Below, piece by piece: positions 26,733 to 35,474 of a DNA stretch of 64,000 nucleotides. The stretch comes from Pseudaeromonas paramecii. GTDB taxonomy: Bacteria > Pseudomonadota > Gammaproteobacteria > Enterobacterales > Aeromonadaceae. The DNA is taken from positions 171,358-235,357 of the forward strand of contig NZ_BAABFC010000010.1 in the NCBI RefSeq assembly GCF_039540575.1, given 5' to 3'. Under the pieces are notes generated by a model. That model did no database searches. It was not told where the DNA came from and saw only the letters and a list, made by a program, of their open reading frames with translations. The translations under genes and the position numbers were made by a program. Within the stretch, counting starts at the first letter, position 1. Each line of letters opens with the position of its first letter.

Positions 26733-28193
26733 GTGAATATTCTCGGATACATGCAAAAAGTCGGGCGAGCCCTGATGGTGCCGGTGGCCACCTTGCCGGC
26801 CGCGGCCATCCTGATGGGGGTGGGTTACTGGATAGACCCGGTGGCTTGGGGCGGCAACAGTGCGCTGGCGGCCTTTTTCATCAAATCCGGCGCCGCCATC
26901 ATAGACAACATGTCCGTGCTGTTTGCGGTCGGGGTCGCTTATGGTCTGTCCCGGGACAAGGATGGTGCCGCGGCCTTGGCGGGGTTTGTGGGTTATCTGG
27001 TGCTGACCACCCTCTGTTCCCCGGGGGCTGTCAGTCAGATCCTGGGGCTGCCCCAGGATCAGGTGCCGGCGGCCTTTGGCAAGATTGGCAACCAGTTTGT
27101 CGGCATCCTGACCGGTATCATTGCCGCCGAATTGTATAACCGCTTCAGCGGCGTCGAGCTGCACAAGGCCCTGGCCTTCTTCAGTGGCCGTCGCCTGGTG
27201 CCCATACTGACCTCCTTCGCCATGATCCCCCTGGCGTTTGTCATGATGTACCTGTGGCCGATGATCTACGGCGGTCTCGTGCATTTTGGTGAAAGTATCC
27301 AGGGGCTGGGAGCGACGGGGGCCGGCATCTATGCCTTCTTCAATCGCTTGCTAATCCCCGTGGGACTGCACCATGCCCTCAATTCCGTATTCTGGTTCGA
27401 TGTCGCGGGTATCAACGACATTCCCAACTTCCTGGGTGGCGCCCAATCGCTGGCGGCCGGCAAGGCCGTCGTGGGGATTACCGGCATGTATCAAGCTGGC
27501 TTCTTCCCCATCATGATGTTTGGCCTGCCCGGTGCGGCCCTGGCCATCTACCATACCTCCCGGCCGGAAAACCGTGAGAAGGTCGCCTCCATCATGCTGG
27601 CTGCGGCCTTCGCCTCCTTCTTCACCGGGGTGACTGAGCCGCTGGAGTTTGCCTTCATGTTTGTGGCGCCGCTGCTGTATGTGCTGCATGCCCTGCTCAC
27701 CGGCTTGTCCGTCTACATAGCAGCGACCATGCACTGGATGGCCGGTTTTGGTTTCAGCGCCGGTCTGGTGGACATGGTGCTCTCTTCCCGTAATCCGTTG
27801 GCGCTCAACTGGTTCATGTTGCTGGTACAAGGTGCCGTCTTCTTTGGCCTCTACTATCTGGTGTTCCGCACCGTTATCGTGCGCTTCAATCTCAAGACGC
27901 CGGGGCGGGAACAGGCTGAGGCCCAGGTGGCTGTGGCTCCGGTACAGGATAAGGCGGGTCTGGCCGCTGGCTACCTGCAGGCCCTGGGGGGCAAGGGCAA
28001 TCTGGAGGTGATCGATGCCTGTATCACCCGACTGCGCCTGACCCTGAAAGACCGCTCGCTGGCCGATGAGGCCGCCATTAAGGCCCTGGGGGCGGCAGGC
28101 GTCATCAAGCTGGGTGAGAAGAATCTGCAGGTGGTGCTGGGGCCGGAGGCCGAGATCATTGCCGCCCAGATGAAGACCCTGGCAGAAGCCTGA
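26733..28193 (+). CDS. nagE: PTS N-acetylglucosamine transporter EIICB
   Basis: Inner-membrane PTS permease importing GlcNAc as its 6-phosphate. GTG 26733 gives the family N-terminus M-N-I-L-G-Y and has GAGG eight bases upstream; the open frame before it is non-coding leader. EIIC domain residues ~1-370 (G-A-A-A-L-type helices, R-L-L-I-P-V-G-L-H-H-A-L-N-S, G-L-P-G-A-A-L-A, T-G-V-T-E-P-L-E-F) then EIIB with the phosphorylated Cys in D-A-C-I-T-R-L-R-L. At 486 residues it lacks the EIIA domain of E. coli NagE (648), so EIIA must come in trans, probably Crr. Confidence 0.94.
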   Translation: MNILGYMQKVGRALMVPVATLPAAAILMGVGYWIDPVAWGGNSALAAFFIKSGAAIIDNMSVLFAVGVAYGLSRDKDGAAALAGFVGYLVLTTLCSPGAVSQILGLPQDQVPAAFGKIGNQFVGILTGIIAAELYNRFSGVELHKALAFFSGRRLVPILTSFAMIPLAFVMMYLWPMIYGGLVHFGESIQGLGATGAGIYAFFNRLLIPVGLHHALNSVFWFDVAGINDIPNFLGGAQSLAAGKAVVGITGMYQAGFFPIMMFGLPGAALAIYHTSRPENREKVASIMLAAAFASFFTGVTEPLEFAFMFVAPLLYVLHALLTGLSVYIAATMHWMAGFGFSAGLVDMVLSSRNPLALNWFMLLVQGAVFFGLYYLVFRTVIVRFNLKTPGREQAEAQVAVAPVQDKAGLAAGYLQALGGKGNLEVIDACITRLRLTLKDRSLADEAAIKALGAAGVIKLGEKNLQVVLGPEAEIIAAQMKTLAEA

Positions 28194-28260
28194 AAGAGAC
28201 GCTTACAACAATCTGGGTGGTCGGTTCCTACTTTCGATTGGCTACCCCGAGTGCATCCTT

Positions 28261-28284
28261 AACCCGCCTTGTGCGGGTTTTTTT
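28261..28284 (+). terminator. Intrinsic terminator of nagE
   Basis: Stem AACCCGC/GCGGGTT, loop CTTGT, followed by a T run ending in C. Confidence 0.88.
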
Positions 28285-28394
28285 CACTGAGTCACACCGA
28301 GTCGGCTAGCGAATTGCACTTGAGCCAGCCGCTGTATTCATGGATCATACGCGGTTAACGCAGTTGAAGCTTCTATCGATCTTGAGGTGAGTAA

Positions 28395-30056
28395 ATGACT
28401 CAGGCGGACAATCGCCCCACCAATTTCATCCGGCAAATCATCGACGAGGATCTGGCCAGTGGTAAGCATGACCACGTTCAGACCCGCTTTCCGCCGGAGC
28501 CAAACGGTTACTTGCACATTGGCCACGCCAAGTCCATCTGCCTGAATTTCGGCATCGCCCAGGATTACCAGGGCAGCTGCAACCTGCGTTTTGACGACAC
28601 CAATCCGGCCAAGGAAGAGGTGGAGTATGTGGAGTCCATCCAGAAGGACGTCCAGTGGCTTGGCTTCCAATGGAATGGTGAGGTGCGTTACTCCTCGGAC
28701 TATTTTGATCAGCTGCACGCCTACGCGGTGGAGTTGATCGAAAAGGGGCTCGCCTACGTGGATGAGTTGACGCCGGAACAGATCCGCGAATACCGCGGTA
28801 CCCTGACCAGCCCGGGCAAGAACAGCCCGTATCGCGATCGCAGCGTGGCGGAGAACCTGGCGCTGTTCGACAAGATGAAGCAGGGTGGCTTTCAGGAAGG
28901 GCAGGCTTGCCTGCGGGCCAAGATTGACATGGCTTCCTCCTTCATCGTCATGCGGGATCCCGTGATCTATCGGGTGAAGTTCGCCGAGCACCACCAGACC
29001 GGCAACAAGTGGTGCATCTACCCCATGTACGACTTCACCCACTGCATCTCGGACGCCCTGGAAGGCATCACCCATTCCATCTGCACCCTGGAATTCCAGG
29101 ATAACCGCCGTCTGTACGACTGGGTGCTGGATAACATCAGCATCGACTGTCATCCCCGTCAGTACGAGTTCAGCCGCCTGAACCTCGAATACAGCATCAT
29201 GTCCAAGCGCAAGCTCAACCTGCTGGTGACCGAGAAGCTGGTGGATGGCTGGGATGATCCCCGCATGCCCACTATCTCCGGCCTGCGTCGCCGTGGTTAT
29301 ACCCCAGCGGCCATTCGGGAGTTCTGCCGTCGCATCGGTGTGACCAAGCAGGACAATACGGTGGAGATGAGCGCTCTGGAGTCCTGTATTCGCGAAGATC
29401 TCAACGAGAACGCCCCGCGGGCCATGGCGGTGTTGCGTCCGGTGCGCCTGGTGATTGAAAACTATCCGGTGGACCAAGAAGAGATCCTGAGCTCTCCCAA
29501 CCATCCCAATAAGCCGGAGTTGGGAACCCACGAGCTGCCGTTCGCCCGCGAGATCCTCATCGACGAGGCGGATTTCCGTGAGGAGGCCAACAAGCAGTTC
29601 AAGCGTCTGGTGCTGGGCAAGGAAGTGCGTCTGCGCCATGCCTACGTGGTCAAGGCAGAGCGGGTGGAGAAGGATGCTGATGGCAATATCACCACCATCT
29701 ATTGCACCTACGATGCCGAGACGCTGGGCAAGGATCCGGCCGATGGGCGCAAGGTGAAAGGCGTGATCCACTGGGTCAGCGCCAAGCACGCCGTGCCGGC
29801 CACAGTGCGTCTGTATGATCGTCTGTTCAGCGTGGCCAACCCGGGGGCGGCAGACGATTTTCTTGCGACCATCAACCCCCACTCCCTGACCCTGATCGAG
29901 GGTGCCATGCTGGAGCCAAGCCTCAAGCTGGCGCAACCGGAGCAAGCGTACCAGTTTGAGCGTGAAGGTTACTTCTGTGCCGACAACAAGCTCTCCAGCC
30001 CGGATCACCTGGTGTTCAACCTGACGGTAGCGTTGCGGGACACTTGGCAGGGCTGA
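28395..30056 (+). CDS. glnS: Glutaminyl-tRNA synthetase
   Basis: Class I aminoacyl-tRNA synthetase, 553 residues (E. coli 554). HIGH motif in N-G-Y-L-H-I-G-H-A-K-S and KMSKS-like motif S-I-M-S-K-R-K-L. Also P-P-E-P-N-G, R-F-D-D-T-N-P and Y-P-M-Y-D-F-T-H-C-I-S-D-A. The C-terminal half is the beta-barrel anticodon-binding region. GAGGTGAG lies upstream. Position next to nagE is conserved with E. coli. Confidence 0.98.
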   Translation: MTQADNRPTNFIRQIIDEDLASGKHDHVQTRFPPEPNGYLHIGHAKSICLNFGIAQDYQGSCNLRFDDTNPAKEEVEYVESIQKDVQWLGFQWNGEVRYSSDYFDQLHAYAVELIEKGLAYVDELTPEQIREYRGTLTSPGKNSPYRDRSVAENLALFDKMKQGGFQEGQACLRAKIDMASSFIVMRDPVIYRVKFAEHHQTGNKWCIYPMYDFTHCISDALEGITHSICTLEFQDNRRLYDWVLDNISIDCHPRQYEFSRLNLEYSIMSKRKLNLLVTEKLVDGWDDPRMPTISGLRRRGYTPAAIREFCRRIGVTKQDNTVEMSALESCIREDLNENAPRAMAVLRPVRLVIENYPVDQEEILSSPNHPNKPELGTHELPFAREILIDEADFREEANKQFKRLVLGKEVRLRHAYVVKAERVEKDADGNITTIYCTYDAETLGKDPADGRKVKGVIHWVSAKHAVPATVRLYDRLFSVANPGAADDFLATINPHSLTLIEGAMLEPSLKLAQPEQAYQFEREGYFCADNKLSSPDHLVFNLTVALRDTWQG

Positions 30057-30069
30057 GGCTCATCGCTCA

Positions 30070-30093
30070 GGTCGCCCGGTTAACCGGGCGACC
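30070..30093. repeat. 24-bp perfect palindrome between glnS and its terminator
   Basis: Two uninterrupted 12-base arms (GGTCGCCCGGTT and its complement). It lies 14 bases after the glnS stop and four bases before the glnS terminator stem. As RNA it would form a loopless or small-loop hairpin preceding the terminator; as DNA it could be a protein site. Confidence 0.85.
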
Positions 30094-30096
30094 AGT

Positions 30097-30125
30097 AAAA
30101 AAACCGCCGAAAGGCGGTTTTTTTA
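30097..30125 (+). terminator. Intrinsic terminator of glnS
   Basis: Stem AAAACCGCC-type with GAAA tetraloop and T run, core identical to the dapB terminator. A-rich upstream flank means it may also act on minus-strand fur. Confidence 0.93.
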
Positions 30126-30142
30126 TTGGGGTGCTGGCGCCA

Positions 30143-30583
30143 CTACTTTTTGGCGTTGCGTTTGGCCACACACTCTGGGCTGTTGCAGTGGCCGTACAGG
30201 TAGAGGCTATGGTGGGTCAGTTCCAGACCGTGGGCCTGGGCGATGGCGTTTTGCCGCTGCTCTATGATGTCATCGTGAAACTCGATGACTCGGCCGCAGT
30301 CCAGGCAGACCAGGTGATCATGGTGATCCTGATGAGCCAGCTCGAACACTGACTTGCCGCCTTCAAAGTGATGACGGGTAACGATACCGGCGTCGTCAAA
30401 CTGGTTCAGTACCCGGTAGACGGTGGCCAGGCCGATCTCTTCACCTTGCTCCAGCAGCAGCTTGTACAGGTCTTCCGCACTGATGTGCTGGCATTCCGGT
30501 AGCTGCAGATACTCCAGTATCTTGGTACGGGGGGAGGTGATCTTCAGACCGGCGTCTTTAAGCTGTTGGCTGTTGGTTGTCAT
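30143..30583 (-). CDS. fur: Ferric uptake regulator
   Basis: Fe2+-dependent repressor, 146 residues. Winged-helix domain: L-K-I-T-S-P-R-T-K-I-L-E-Y-L, E-D-L-Y-K-L-L-L-E-Q-G-E-E-I-G-L-A-T-V-Y-R-V-L-N-Q-F. Metal domain: H-H-D-H-L-V-C-L-D-C-G with the zinc Cys pair, and a second pair in G-H-C-N-S-P-E-C. ATG 30583 matches the family start; in-frame ATG 30601 and TTG 30610 would extend it by 6-9 residues, and no start has an ideal ribosome site. Upstream -10 overlaps a Fur-like box. The feo operon here is a likely target. Confidence 0.95.
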   Translation of the reverse strand: MTTNSQQLKDAGLKITSPRTKILEYLQLPECQHISAEDLYKLLLEQGEEIGLATVYRVLNQFDDAGIVTRHHFEGGKSVFELAHQDHHDHLVCLDCGRVIEFHDDIIEQRQNAIAQAHGLELTHHSLYLYGHCNSPECVAKRNAKK

Positions 30584-30628
30584 GTCGGGTATCTTGCTCA
30601 TAGGCCTCAATCAGGCCAAATATCTGTC

Positions 30629-30647
30629 ATTGATGAGATTCATTATA
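30629..30647 (-). promoter_or_regulatory. fur promoter with overlapping Fur-like box
   Basis: Minus-strand TATAAT (30647-30642) lies inside a 19-base stretch matching 13 of 19 positions of the Fur consensus. Suggests autoregulation. Confidence 0.55.
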
Positions 30648-30820
30648 CGTTTCAATCTTGCCAAATTGGAACCGTAACGGCCAGATTGGTGACGGGCTTG
30701 TTAAATTGGCCGCAGGGTGGTGGCTTGTGATCGGATGATGACGGATGTAACCAGTCGCTAAGAACGCTGGGGCCAAGGCTCATTACCTGCGGGAGCTTCG
30801 GTCGTCAGCTGCCAGAGAAA

Positions 30821-30850
30821 CGAAAAGGTCTGCCGTGGCAGACCTTTTCG
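30821..30850 (-). terminator. Intrinsic terminator of fldA
   Basis: Fourteen-base-pair stem CGAAAAGGTCTGCC/GGCAGACCTTTTCG with a two-base apical gap; T run is within the stem flank. Confidence 0.88.
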
Positions 30851-30868
30851 TTGGCGCATGAACCTTGC

Positions 30869-31393
30869 TTATTGCAGCTCAGCCAGGCACATCTCGTCCA
30901 CCAGCTGCTTACACCAGGCCTTGACGCGACCTTCGGTCAGCTCGGGTTGACGGTCTTCGTCAATGCCCAGACCAACGAAGTGCTGGTCGTCGACCAGGGC
31001 CTTGGAGGCCTCGAAGTGATAGCCTTCGGTGGGCCAGTTGCCCATGATGATGGCGCCGCGCGCCTCTACGATGTCACGCAGGGTGCCCATGGCATCCAGG
31101 AAGTACTCGGCATAGTCTTCCTGATCACCGCATCCGAAGATGGCAACCAGCTTGTTGGTGAAGTCTATCTCTTCGAGTTCGGGAAAGAAGTCATCCCAGT
31201 CGGCTTGTGCCTCACCGTAGTACCAGGTGGGGATGCCCAGGATCAACAGATCAAACTGGGCGATCTCTTCCTTGCTGCTCTTGGCGATATCCCGCACATC
31301 CACCAGCTGTTCTCCCAGCTCCTTCTGGATCATGCCGGCGACGGTTTCGGTATTGCCGGTATCGCTACCGAAGAAAAGACCTACGCTTGCCAT
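30869..31393 (-). CDS. fldA: Flavodoxin 1 (long-chain)
   Basis: FMN electron carrier, 174 residues, cytoplasmic. FMN phosphate loop G-S-D-T-G-N-T-E at residues 9-16; isoalloxazine-stacking W in T-W-Y-Y-G-E and Y in G-D-Q-E-D-Y-A-E-Y. The long-chain insertion (residues ~120-145) is present. Second in the conserved fur-fldA-ybfE-ybfF order; all three of fldA, ybfE, ybfF run on the minus strand. Confidence 0.96.
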   Translation of the reverse strand: MASVGLFFGSDTGNTETVAGMIQKELGEQLVDVRDIAKSSKEEIAQFDLLILGIPTWYYGEAQADWDDFFPELEEIDFTNKLVAIFGCGDQEDYAEYFLDAMGTLRDIVEARGAIIMGNWPTEGYHFEASKALVDDQHFVGLGIDEDRQPELTEGRVKAWCKQLVDEMCLAELQ

Positions 31394-31437
31394 AGTGGTT
31401 CATTACCCTTGGTGTTGAGGTGTGATTTAAGTATGAA

Positions 31438-31734
31438 TTATTCCTGCACGCCGGCGGCGCTGCACGAATCAATATGCTGTTTGATCAACCACTGGATCAA
31501 ATCGGCACGGCTGATCTGCTGTGCCTTGGCCAACTGGTTGAGGTGATCGAGCGTGCTGGCATCCAGCTTCAGCTCGACACGGCGAAAGCCTTTCTCCTTG
31601 TCCCGCTTGAGCTGATTACGTTTGTTGATCTTCAGCTGCAGGTCGCGGGGCAGGGGATTGGTCTTGGGCCGCCCTGGTCGCTTCTCATCGGCGAACAAAT
31701 CCAGGGTGGTACGATCGGACTGCTGTTTTGCCAT
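31438..31734 (-). CDS. ybfE: LexA-regulated protein YbfE family
   Basis: 98-residue basic protein with a ribbon-helix-helix-like C-terminus (R-R-V-E-L-K-L-D-A-S-T-L-D-H-L-N-Q-L-A, then S-R-A-D-L-I-Q-W-L-I). The N-terminal D-R-T-T-L-D-L-F-A-x-E-x-R-P-G-R-P-K-T-N-P-L is the YbfE hallmark. ATG 31734 fits E. coli YbfE; AGGT lies upstream. No clear LexA box was seen in 31735-31906. Precedes fldA by 44 bases. Confidence 0.9.
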   Translation of the reverse strand: MAKQQSDRTTLDLFADEKRPGRPKTNPLPRDLQLKINKRNQLKRDKEKGFRRVELKLDASTLDHLNQLAKAQQISRADLIQWLIKQHIDSCSAAGVQE

Positions 31735-31906
31735 ACCTATCTTTAACAACGATCGACATCGGATTCTGGGTGAAGACACTTCGCCATGGGGCACGGCGCC
31801 GGTGGGCGCTGGCTGGCAAGTCTCCCGGGGCAGGAACGGATCACTCCCATGGGCTCACAGCCCTCCCAGCAGAGCCGGCGAACTATAGCATAGGGGGTCG
31901 GGGCTG

Positions 31907-32683
31907 TTAACTGCTTGCCGACAGGAAATCCACAACCAGCTTGTTGAACAGCAGGGGTTTTTCGGCATGGGGCCAGTGGCCGGCCCCCAGTACCAGCTTG
32001 GCTTTGGCCTGTGGAAACAGGCGCTGTATGGTGTCTTGGTGCTTGGGTTGCAGGTAGGCAGACAACTCACCCTTGATAAACAGGCTGGGGCCTGAATAAC
32101 GCCCTTCAACGGGCGGCCAGGCCAGTATCTGCGGGTAGTCGGTGCGCAACACCGGCAGGTTGAAGCGCCAGCCGGGCCTTGTTCCCGGCAGGAAAGACTT
32201 CAGCAAGAATTGGCGCACCGCAGGATCCGGCAGGTGCTGTGATAGACAGGCATCCGCCTCACTGCGGGTCAATGGCGCCTGGGCGGCCACGGCTTCCAGG
32301 CCCGCAAACACCGCATCGTGCTCGCCGGGCTGGTAGTCTGCCGGGGCCATGTCCACCACCACCAGTTTTTGCACCCGCTCGGGATGGTGTAGCGCAAATT
32401 GCATCGCCACCTTGCCACCCATGGAATGGCCCAGCAGCATGACGCGCGATAAGCCCTGTTCATCAAGCAATTCGAGGAGATCGGCCACCATGGCCGGGTA
32501 ACTGTGTTCGGCTGAATGAGGGGAACGGCCGTGATTGCGCAGATCCAGCGTCAGCACTGCGAACCCGGCTTCACCGAGCGCCTTGGCCAGCTGGCCCAGA
32601 TTGTCCAGACTGCCAAACAGGCCATGGATCAAGACCACCACCCGTGCGGGGTCGCCAGGGCAAAACTGGGTATGAAGCTGCAT
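31907..32683 (-). CDS. ybfF: Alpha/beta hydrolase YbfF (esterase)
   Basis: 258-residue acyl-thioesterase/esterase. Oxyanion loop L-I-H-G-L-F-G-S, nucleophile elbow G-H-S-M-G-G-K and catalytic His in G-A-G-H-W-P-H near the end. AAGGAG seven bases before ATG 32683 fixes the start. Divergent from seqA, as in E. coli. Confidence 0.93.
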   Translation of the reverse strand: MQLHTQFCPGDPARVVVLIHGLFGSLDNLGQLAKALGEAGFAVLTLDLRNHGRSPHSAEHSYPAMVADLLELLDEQGLSRVMLLGHSMGGKVAMQFALHHPERVQKLVVVDMAPADYQPGEHDAVFAGLEAVAAQAPLTRSEADACLSQHLPDPAVRQFLLKSFLPGTRPGWRFNLPVLRTDYPQILAWPPVEGRYSGPSLFIKGELSAYLQPKHQDTIQRLFPQAKAKLVLGAGHWPHAEKPLLFNKLVVDFLSASS

Positions 32684-32786
32684 GGGGTACTCCTTGTTGG
32701 TCGGCAATATCATGCATTAATCGCTGTGAAAACAATACCATGCAAAATAAAGGGATATGACTGGCTTCATGAGGAGCCAGCTGGTC

Positions 32787-32825
32787 AGCCCAATGGTTGG
32801 GCTCTTGATGAGGACTATGTATAAT
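32787..32825 (+). promoter_or_regulatory. seqA promoter with inverted repeat over the -35
   Basis: TTGGGC (32797-32802), 17-base spacer, TATAAT (32820-32825). The -35 is the right arm of a perfect repeat AGCCCAA-TGG-TTGGGCT (32787-32803). Confidence 0.6.
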
Positions 32826-32863
32826 CCGTCCATTTATCGTGTAACCCAATTGCAAGAAGTGCC

Positions 32864-33367
32864 ATGAAGACCATAGAGGTTGATGAAGAGCTTTACCGTT
32901 ACATTGCCAGTCAGACCCAGCACATAGGCGAAAGCGCCTCCGACATTTTGCGTCGCTTGCTGGGGGCGACCCCGCAATCCCTGACCTGTCAGGCCGACGA
33001 GGTGTCTGTTGAGCCGATGGCCGCCGCTGAGGCATCGCCGGCGAGCCTGCCCGATGCAGACACCCTGGCTGCAGAGGAAAGTTCCATCGGCCGCTTCATG
33101 TTGATCCTCACCGCCTTGTATCGCAGTCAGCCCGAGGCCTTTGCCCAAGCGGCCGAGCTCAAGGGGCGTAAGCGTCTTTATATCGCTCGCACGCCGGAGG
33201 AGCTGCAGGCGAACGGCACCACCACCAAGCCCAAGCCCATTCCCGATACGCCATTCTGGGTCATCAGCAATACCAATACCGCGCGCAAGCGGCACATCAT
33301 CAGTCAAGTGATGACAGCGATGGCCTATCCTGCCGACCAGATCGAGCAGGTGTGTGACAAGGTTTAG
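32864..33367 (+). CDS. seqA: Replication initiation negative modulator SeqA
   Basis: Binds hemimethylated GATC pairs and sequesters oriC after initiation. 167 residues. The N-terminal oligomerisation domain is M-K-T-I-E-V-D-E-E-L-Y-R-Y-I-A-S plus A-S-D-I-L-R-R-L-L; a variable linker follows; the DNA-binding domain contains R-F-M-L-I-L-T-A-L-Y, G-R-K-R-L-Y-I-A and T-N-T-A-R-K. Presence implies Dam methylation. Start 39 bases after the -10 box; pgm follows after 32 bases, so seqA-pgm is an operon. Confidence 0.97.
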   Translation: MKTIEVDEELYRYIASQTQHIGESASDILRRLLGATPQSLTCQADEVSVEPMAAAEASPASLPDADTLAAEESSIGRFMLILTALYRSQPEAFAQAAELKGRKRLYIARTPEELQANGTTTKPKPIPDTPFWVISNTNTARKRHIISQVMTAMAYPADQIEQVCDKV

Positions 33368-33399
33368 TCTCAACTACACATTCAATTAGGAAATTTGAT

Positions 33400-35049
33400 A
33401 TGGCCCAGCATGAACACGCCGGCAAGCCGGCACGTTTGCAAGATCTCACCAATATCCCGCGTCTGATGTCGGCGTACTATCTGAACAAGCCGGACATGTC
33501 CAAGCCGGATCAGCGTGTGGCCTTCGGTACCTCGGGTCACCGTGGCAGCTCTTTGAAGAGCGCCTTTACCGAATCCCATATCCTGGCCGTCAGTCAGGCC
33601 ATTGCCGAGTACCGCCAGGCTCAGGGCATCACGGGCCCGCTGTTTATCGGCATGGATACCCACGCCCTCTCCGAAGCGGCGCTGGCGTCGGCTGTGGAAG
33701 TGCTGGCGGCCAACGGGGTGGAGGTGCGTATCGAGAAGGGGCTGGGTTATACCCCGACACCCGTGGTCTCTCACGCTATCCTGCGTTACAACGGGGCCGG
33801 TCTGACCGACAAGGCGGACGGTATCGTCATCACCCCGTCTCACAACCCGCCGGATGACGGTGGCTTCAAGTACAACCCGCCCCATGGTGGCCCGGCCGAG
33901 GGTGAGATCACCAAGTGGGTGGAAGATCGTGCCAACGCGCTGCTGGAGCAGGGGCTGGCCGGTGTCAAGCGGGTGAGCTTCACCCAGGCGCGTGCCATGA
34001 GCAACGTGCAGGAGCACGATTTCATGACCCCCTACATCGAGGATTTGAAGAACGTCATCGATGTGGACGCCATCAAGCAAGCTGGCGTGAAGATCGGCGT
34101 GGATCCCCTGGGCGGCTCAGGCGTGGCCTACTGGGATGTGATTGCCAAGACCTATGGTCTGAACATCGAAGTGGTCAACCATGCGGTGGATCCCACTTTC
34201 TCCTTCATGACCCTGGATAAGGATGGCAAGGTGCGCATGGACTGTTCCAGCCCCTGGGCCATGGCCAGCCTGATTGGCCTCAAGGACAAGTTTGACGTGG
34301 CCGTGGCTAACGATCCGGATAACGATCGTCACGGTATCGTCTGCAAGGCCGGCCTGATGAACCCCAATCACTACCTGGCGGTGGCCATCCAGTACCTCTT
34401 CACCCACAGACCCCACTGGCCGGCTCAGGCTGCGGTGGGCAAGACGCTGGTCTCTTCCTCCATCATCGACCGCGTGGCCAAGAGCATCGGTCGTGAGCTC
34501 AAGGAAGTGCCGGTCGGCTTCAAGTGGTTCGTCGATGGCCTGTTCGATGGCAGCTTCGGCTTTGGTGGCGAAGAGAGCGCCGGTGCCTCCTTCCTGCGCA
34601 AGGATGGCAAGGTATGGACCACCGACAAGGACGGCATCCTGCTGTGCCTGCTGGCCGCCGAGATCATGGCGGTGACCGGCAAGGATCCCCAGACCCTCTA
34701 CAACGAGATCACTGCCCAGTTTGGCGCGCCGCTCTATCGTCGTATCGATGCGCCGGCCAACACCGAACAAAAAGCCGTGCTCTCCAAGCTGGATCCGGCC
34801 CTGGTGGAAGCGGCCGAGCTGGCAGGTGAACCTATCCTGGCCAAGCTGACCGCGGCGCCGGGTAACGGCGCGGCCATCGGTGGCCTCAAGGTGGTGACCG
34901 AGAACGGCTGGTTTGCGGCGCGCCCCAGTGGCACCGAGTCCATCTACAAGATCTATATGGAAAGCTTTATCGGCGAAGCCCATCTGGATCGCATCCAGAA
35001 GGAAGCTCAGGAGATCGTCTCCGCTGCCCTGGCCAAAGCCGGCGTCTGA
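33400..35049 (+). CDS. pgm: Phosphoglucomutase
   Basis: Interconverts glucose-1- and glucose-6-phosphate, 549 residues (E. coli 546). The phosphoserine loop is T-P-S-H-N-P-P, metal loop D-P-D-N-D-R-H, sugar loop G-E-E-S-A-G-A-S, phosphate loop R-P-S-G-T-E. The following glgP and glgC produce and use glucose-1-phosphate, so the block is functionally coherent. Strong terminator after it. Confidence 0.97.
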   Translation: MAQHEHAGKPARLQDLTNIPRLMSAYYLNKPDMSKPDQRVAFGTSGHRGSSLKSAFTESHILAVSQAIAEYRQAQGITGPLFIGMDTHALSEAALASAVEVLAANGVEVRIEKGLGYTPTPVVSHAILRYNGAGLTDKADGIVITPSHNPPDDGGFKYNPPHGGPAEGEITKWVEDRANALLEQGLAGVKRVSFTQARAMSNVQEHDFMTPYIEDLKNVIDVDAIKQAGVKIGVDPLGGSGVAYWDVIAKTYGLNIEVVNHAVDPTFSFMTLDKDGKVRMDCSSPWAMASLIGLKDKFDVAVANDPDNDRHGIVCKAGLMNPNHYLAVAIQYLFTHRPHWPAQAAVGKTLVSSSIIDRVAKSIGRELKEVPVGFKWFVDGLFDGSFGFGGEESAGASFLRKDGKVWTTDKDGILLCLLAAEIMAVTGKDPQTLYNEITAQFGAPLYRRIDAPANTEQKAVLSKLDPALVEAAELAGEPILAKLTAAPGNGAAIGGLKVVTENGWFAARPSGTESIYKIYMESFIGEAHLDRIQKEAQEIVSAALAKAGV

Positions 35050-35065
35050 GCTGGTTAAGCAAAAA

Positions 35066-35092
35066 AACCGACCCTTGGGTCGGTTTTTTTTT
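35066..35092 (+). terminator. Intrinsic terminator of seqA-pgm
   Basis: Stem AACCGACCC/GGGTCGGTT with a two-base apical gap and a nine-T tail. Confidence 0.93.
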
Positions 35093-35474
35093 GCCTGTGG
35101 CGTCGCGCCGGGCTAAGCGCAATGCGGGGCCTGTAACTGGCACGAAATTTGAAATCGCTTTCTTGCTGTGGTTGCGTCGCGCTTATTTTCAGATATTTTC
35201 ATGGCAATTCAAGAAAAATATGCTATCAGATATATTTTAAACGAAAAATTACACATAAATATTTGATAAGTAACGGTAAATATCTTTTGTGTTGCCAGCT
35301 TGTTTTTGAAAATACTTTCATGAAAATAGGGGGGGATAACCAGGATGAAATGTGACTTAGATTAAATTTTGGGGTCACCCCATTGGGTAGTATTCTGCTG
35401 CCGGATTAATAGACCTTATAATTCCACCCGGTAGCCCCTGAGGCAAAACTCTCGAGTAACGAAGGAAATCGGTT
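35093..35474 (+). promoter_or_regulatory. AT-rich upstream region of glycogen phosphorylase
   Basis: No gene is supported in this 380-base gap. The stretch 35140-35370 is strongly AT-rich. A CRP-like half site TGTGA lies at 35351-35355. A perfect repeat TGGGGT-C-ACCCCA (35370-35382) is followed by a TAGTAT box at 35388-35393, which would start transcription about 75 bases before glgP. The regulator is unknown; the sequence is not a standard MalT box. Confidence 0.4.

Noticed and set aside
28338..30008. Long minus-strand frame opposite glnS
   Set aside because: Mirror of glnS codon bias; glnS is certain from HIGH and KMSKS-type motifs.
35149..35355. 68-codon plus-strand frame before glgP
   Set aside because: AT-rich promoter region, no ribosome site, composition explains the open frame.
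35370..35382. MalT box before glgP
   Set aside because: GGGGTCACCCC lacks the GGATGA core of MalT sites; kept only as an unassigned dyad.
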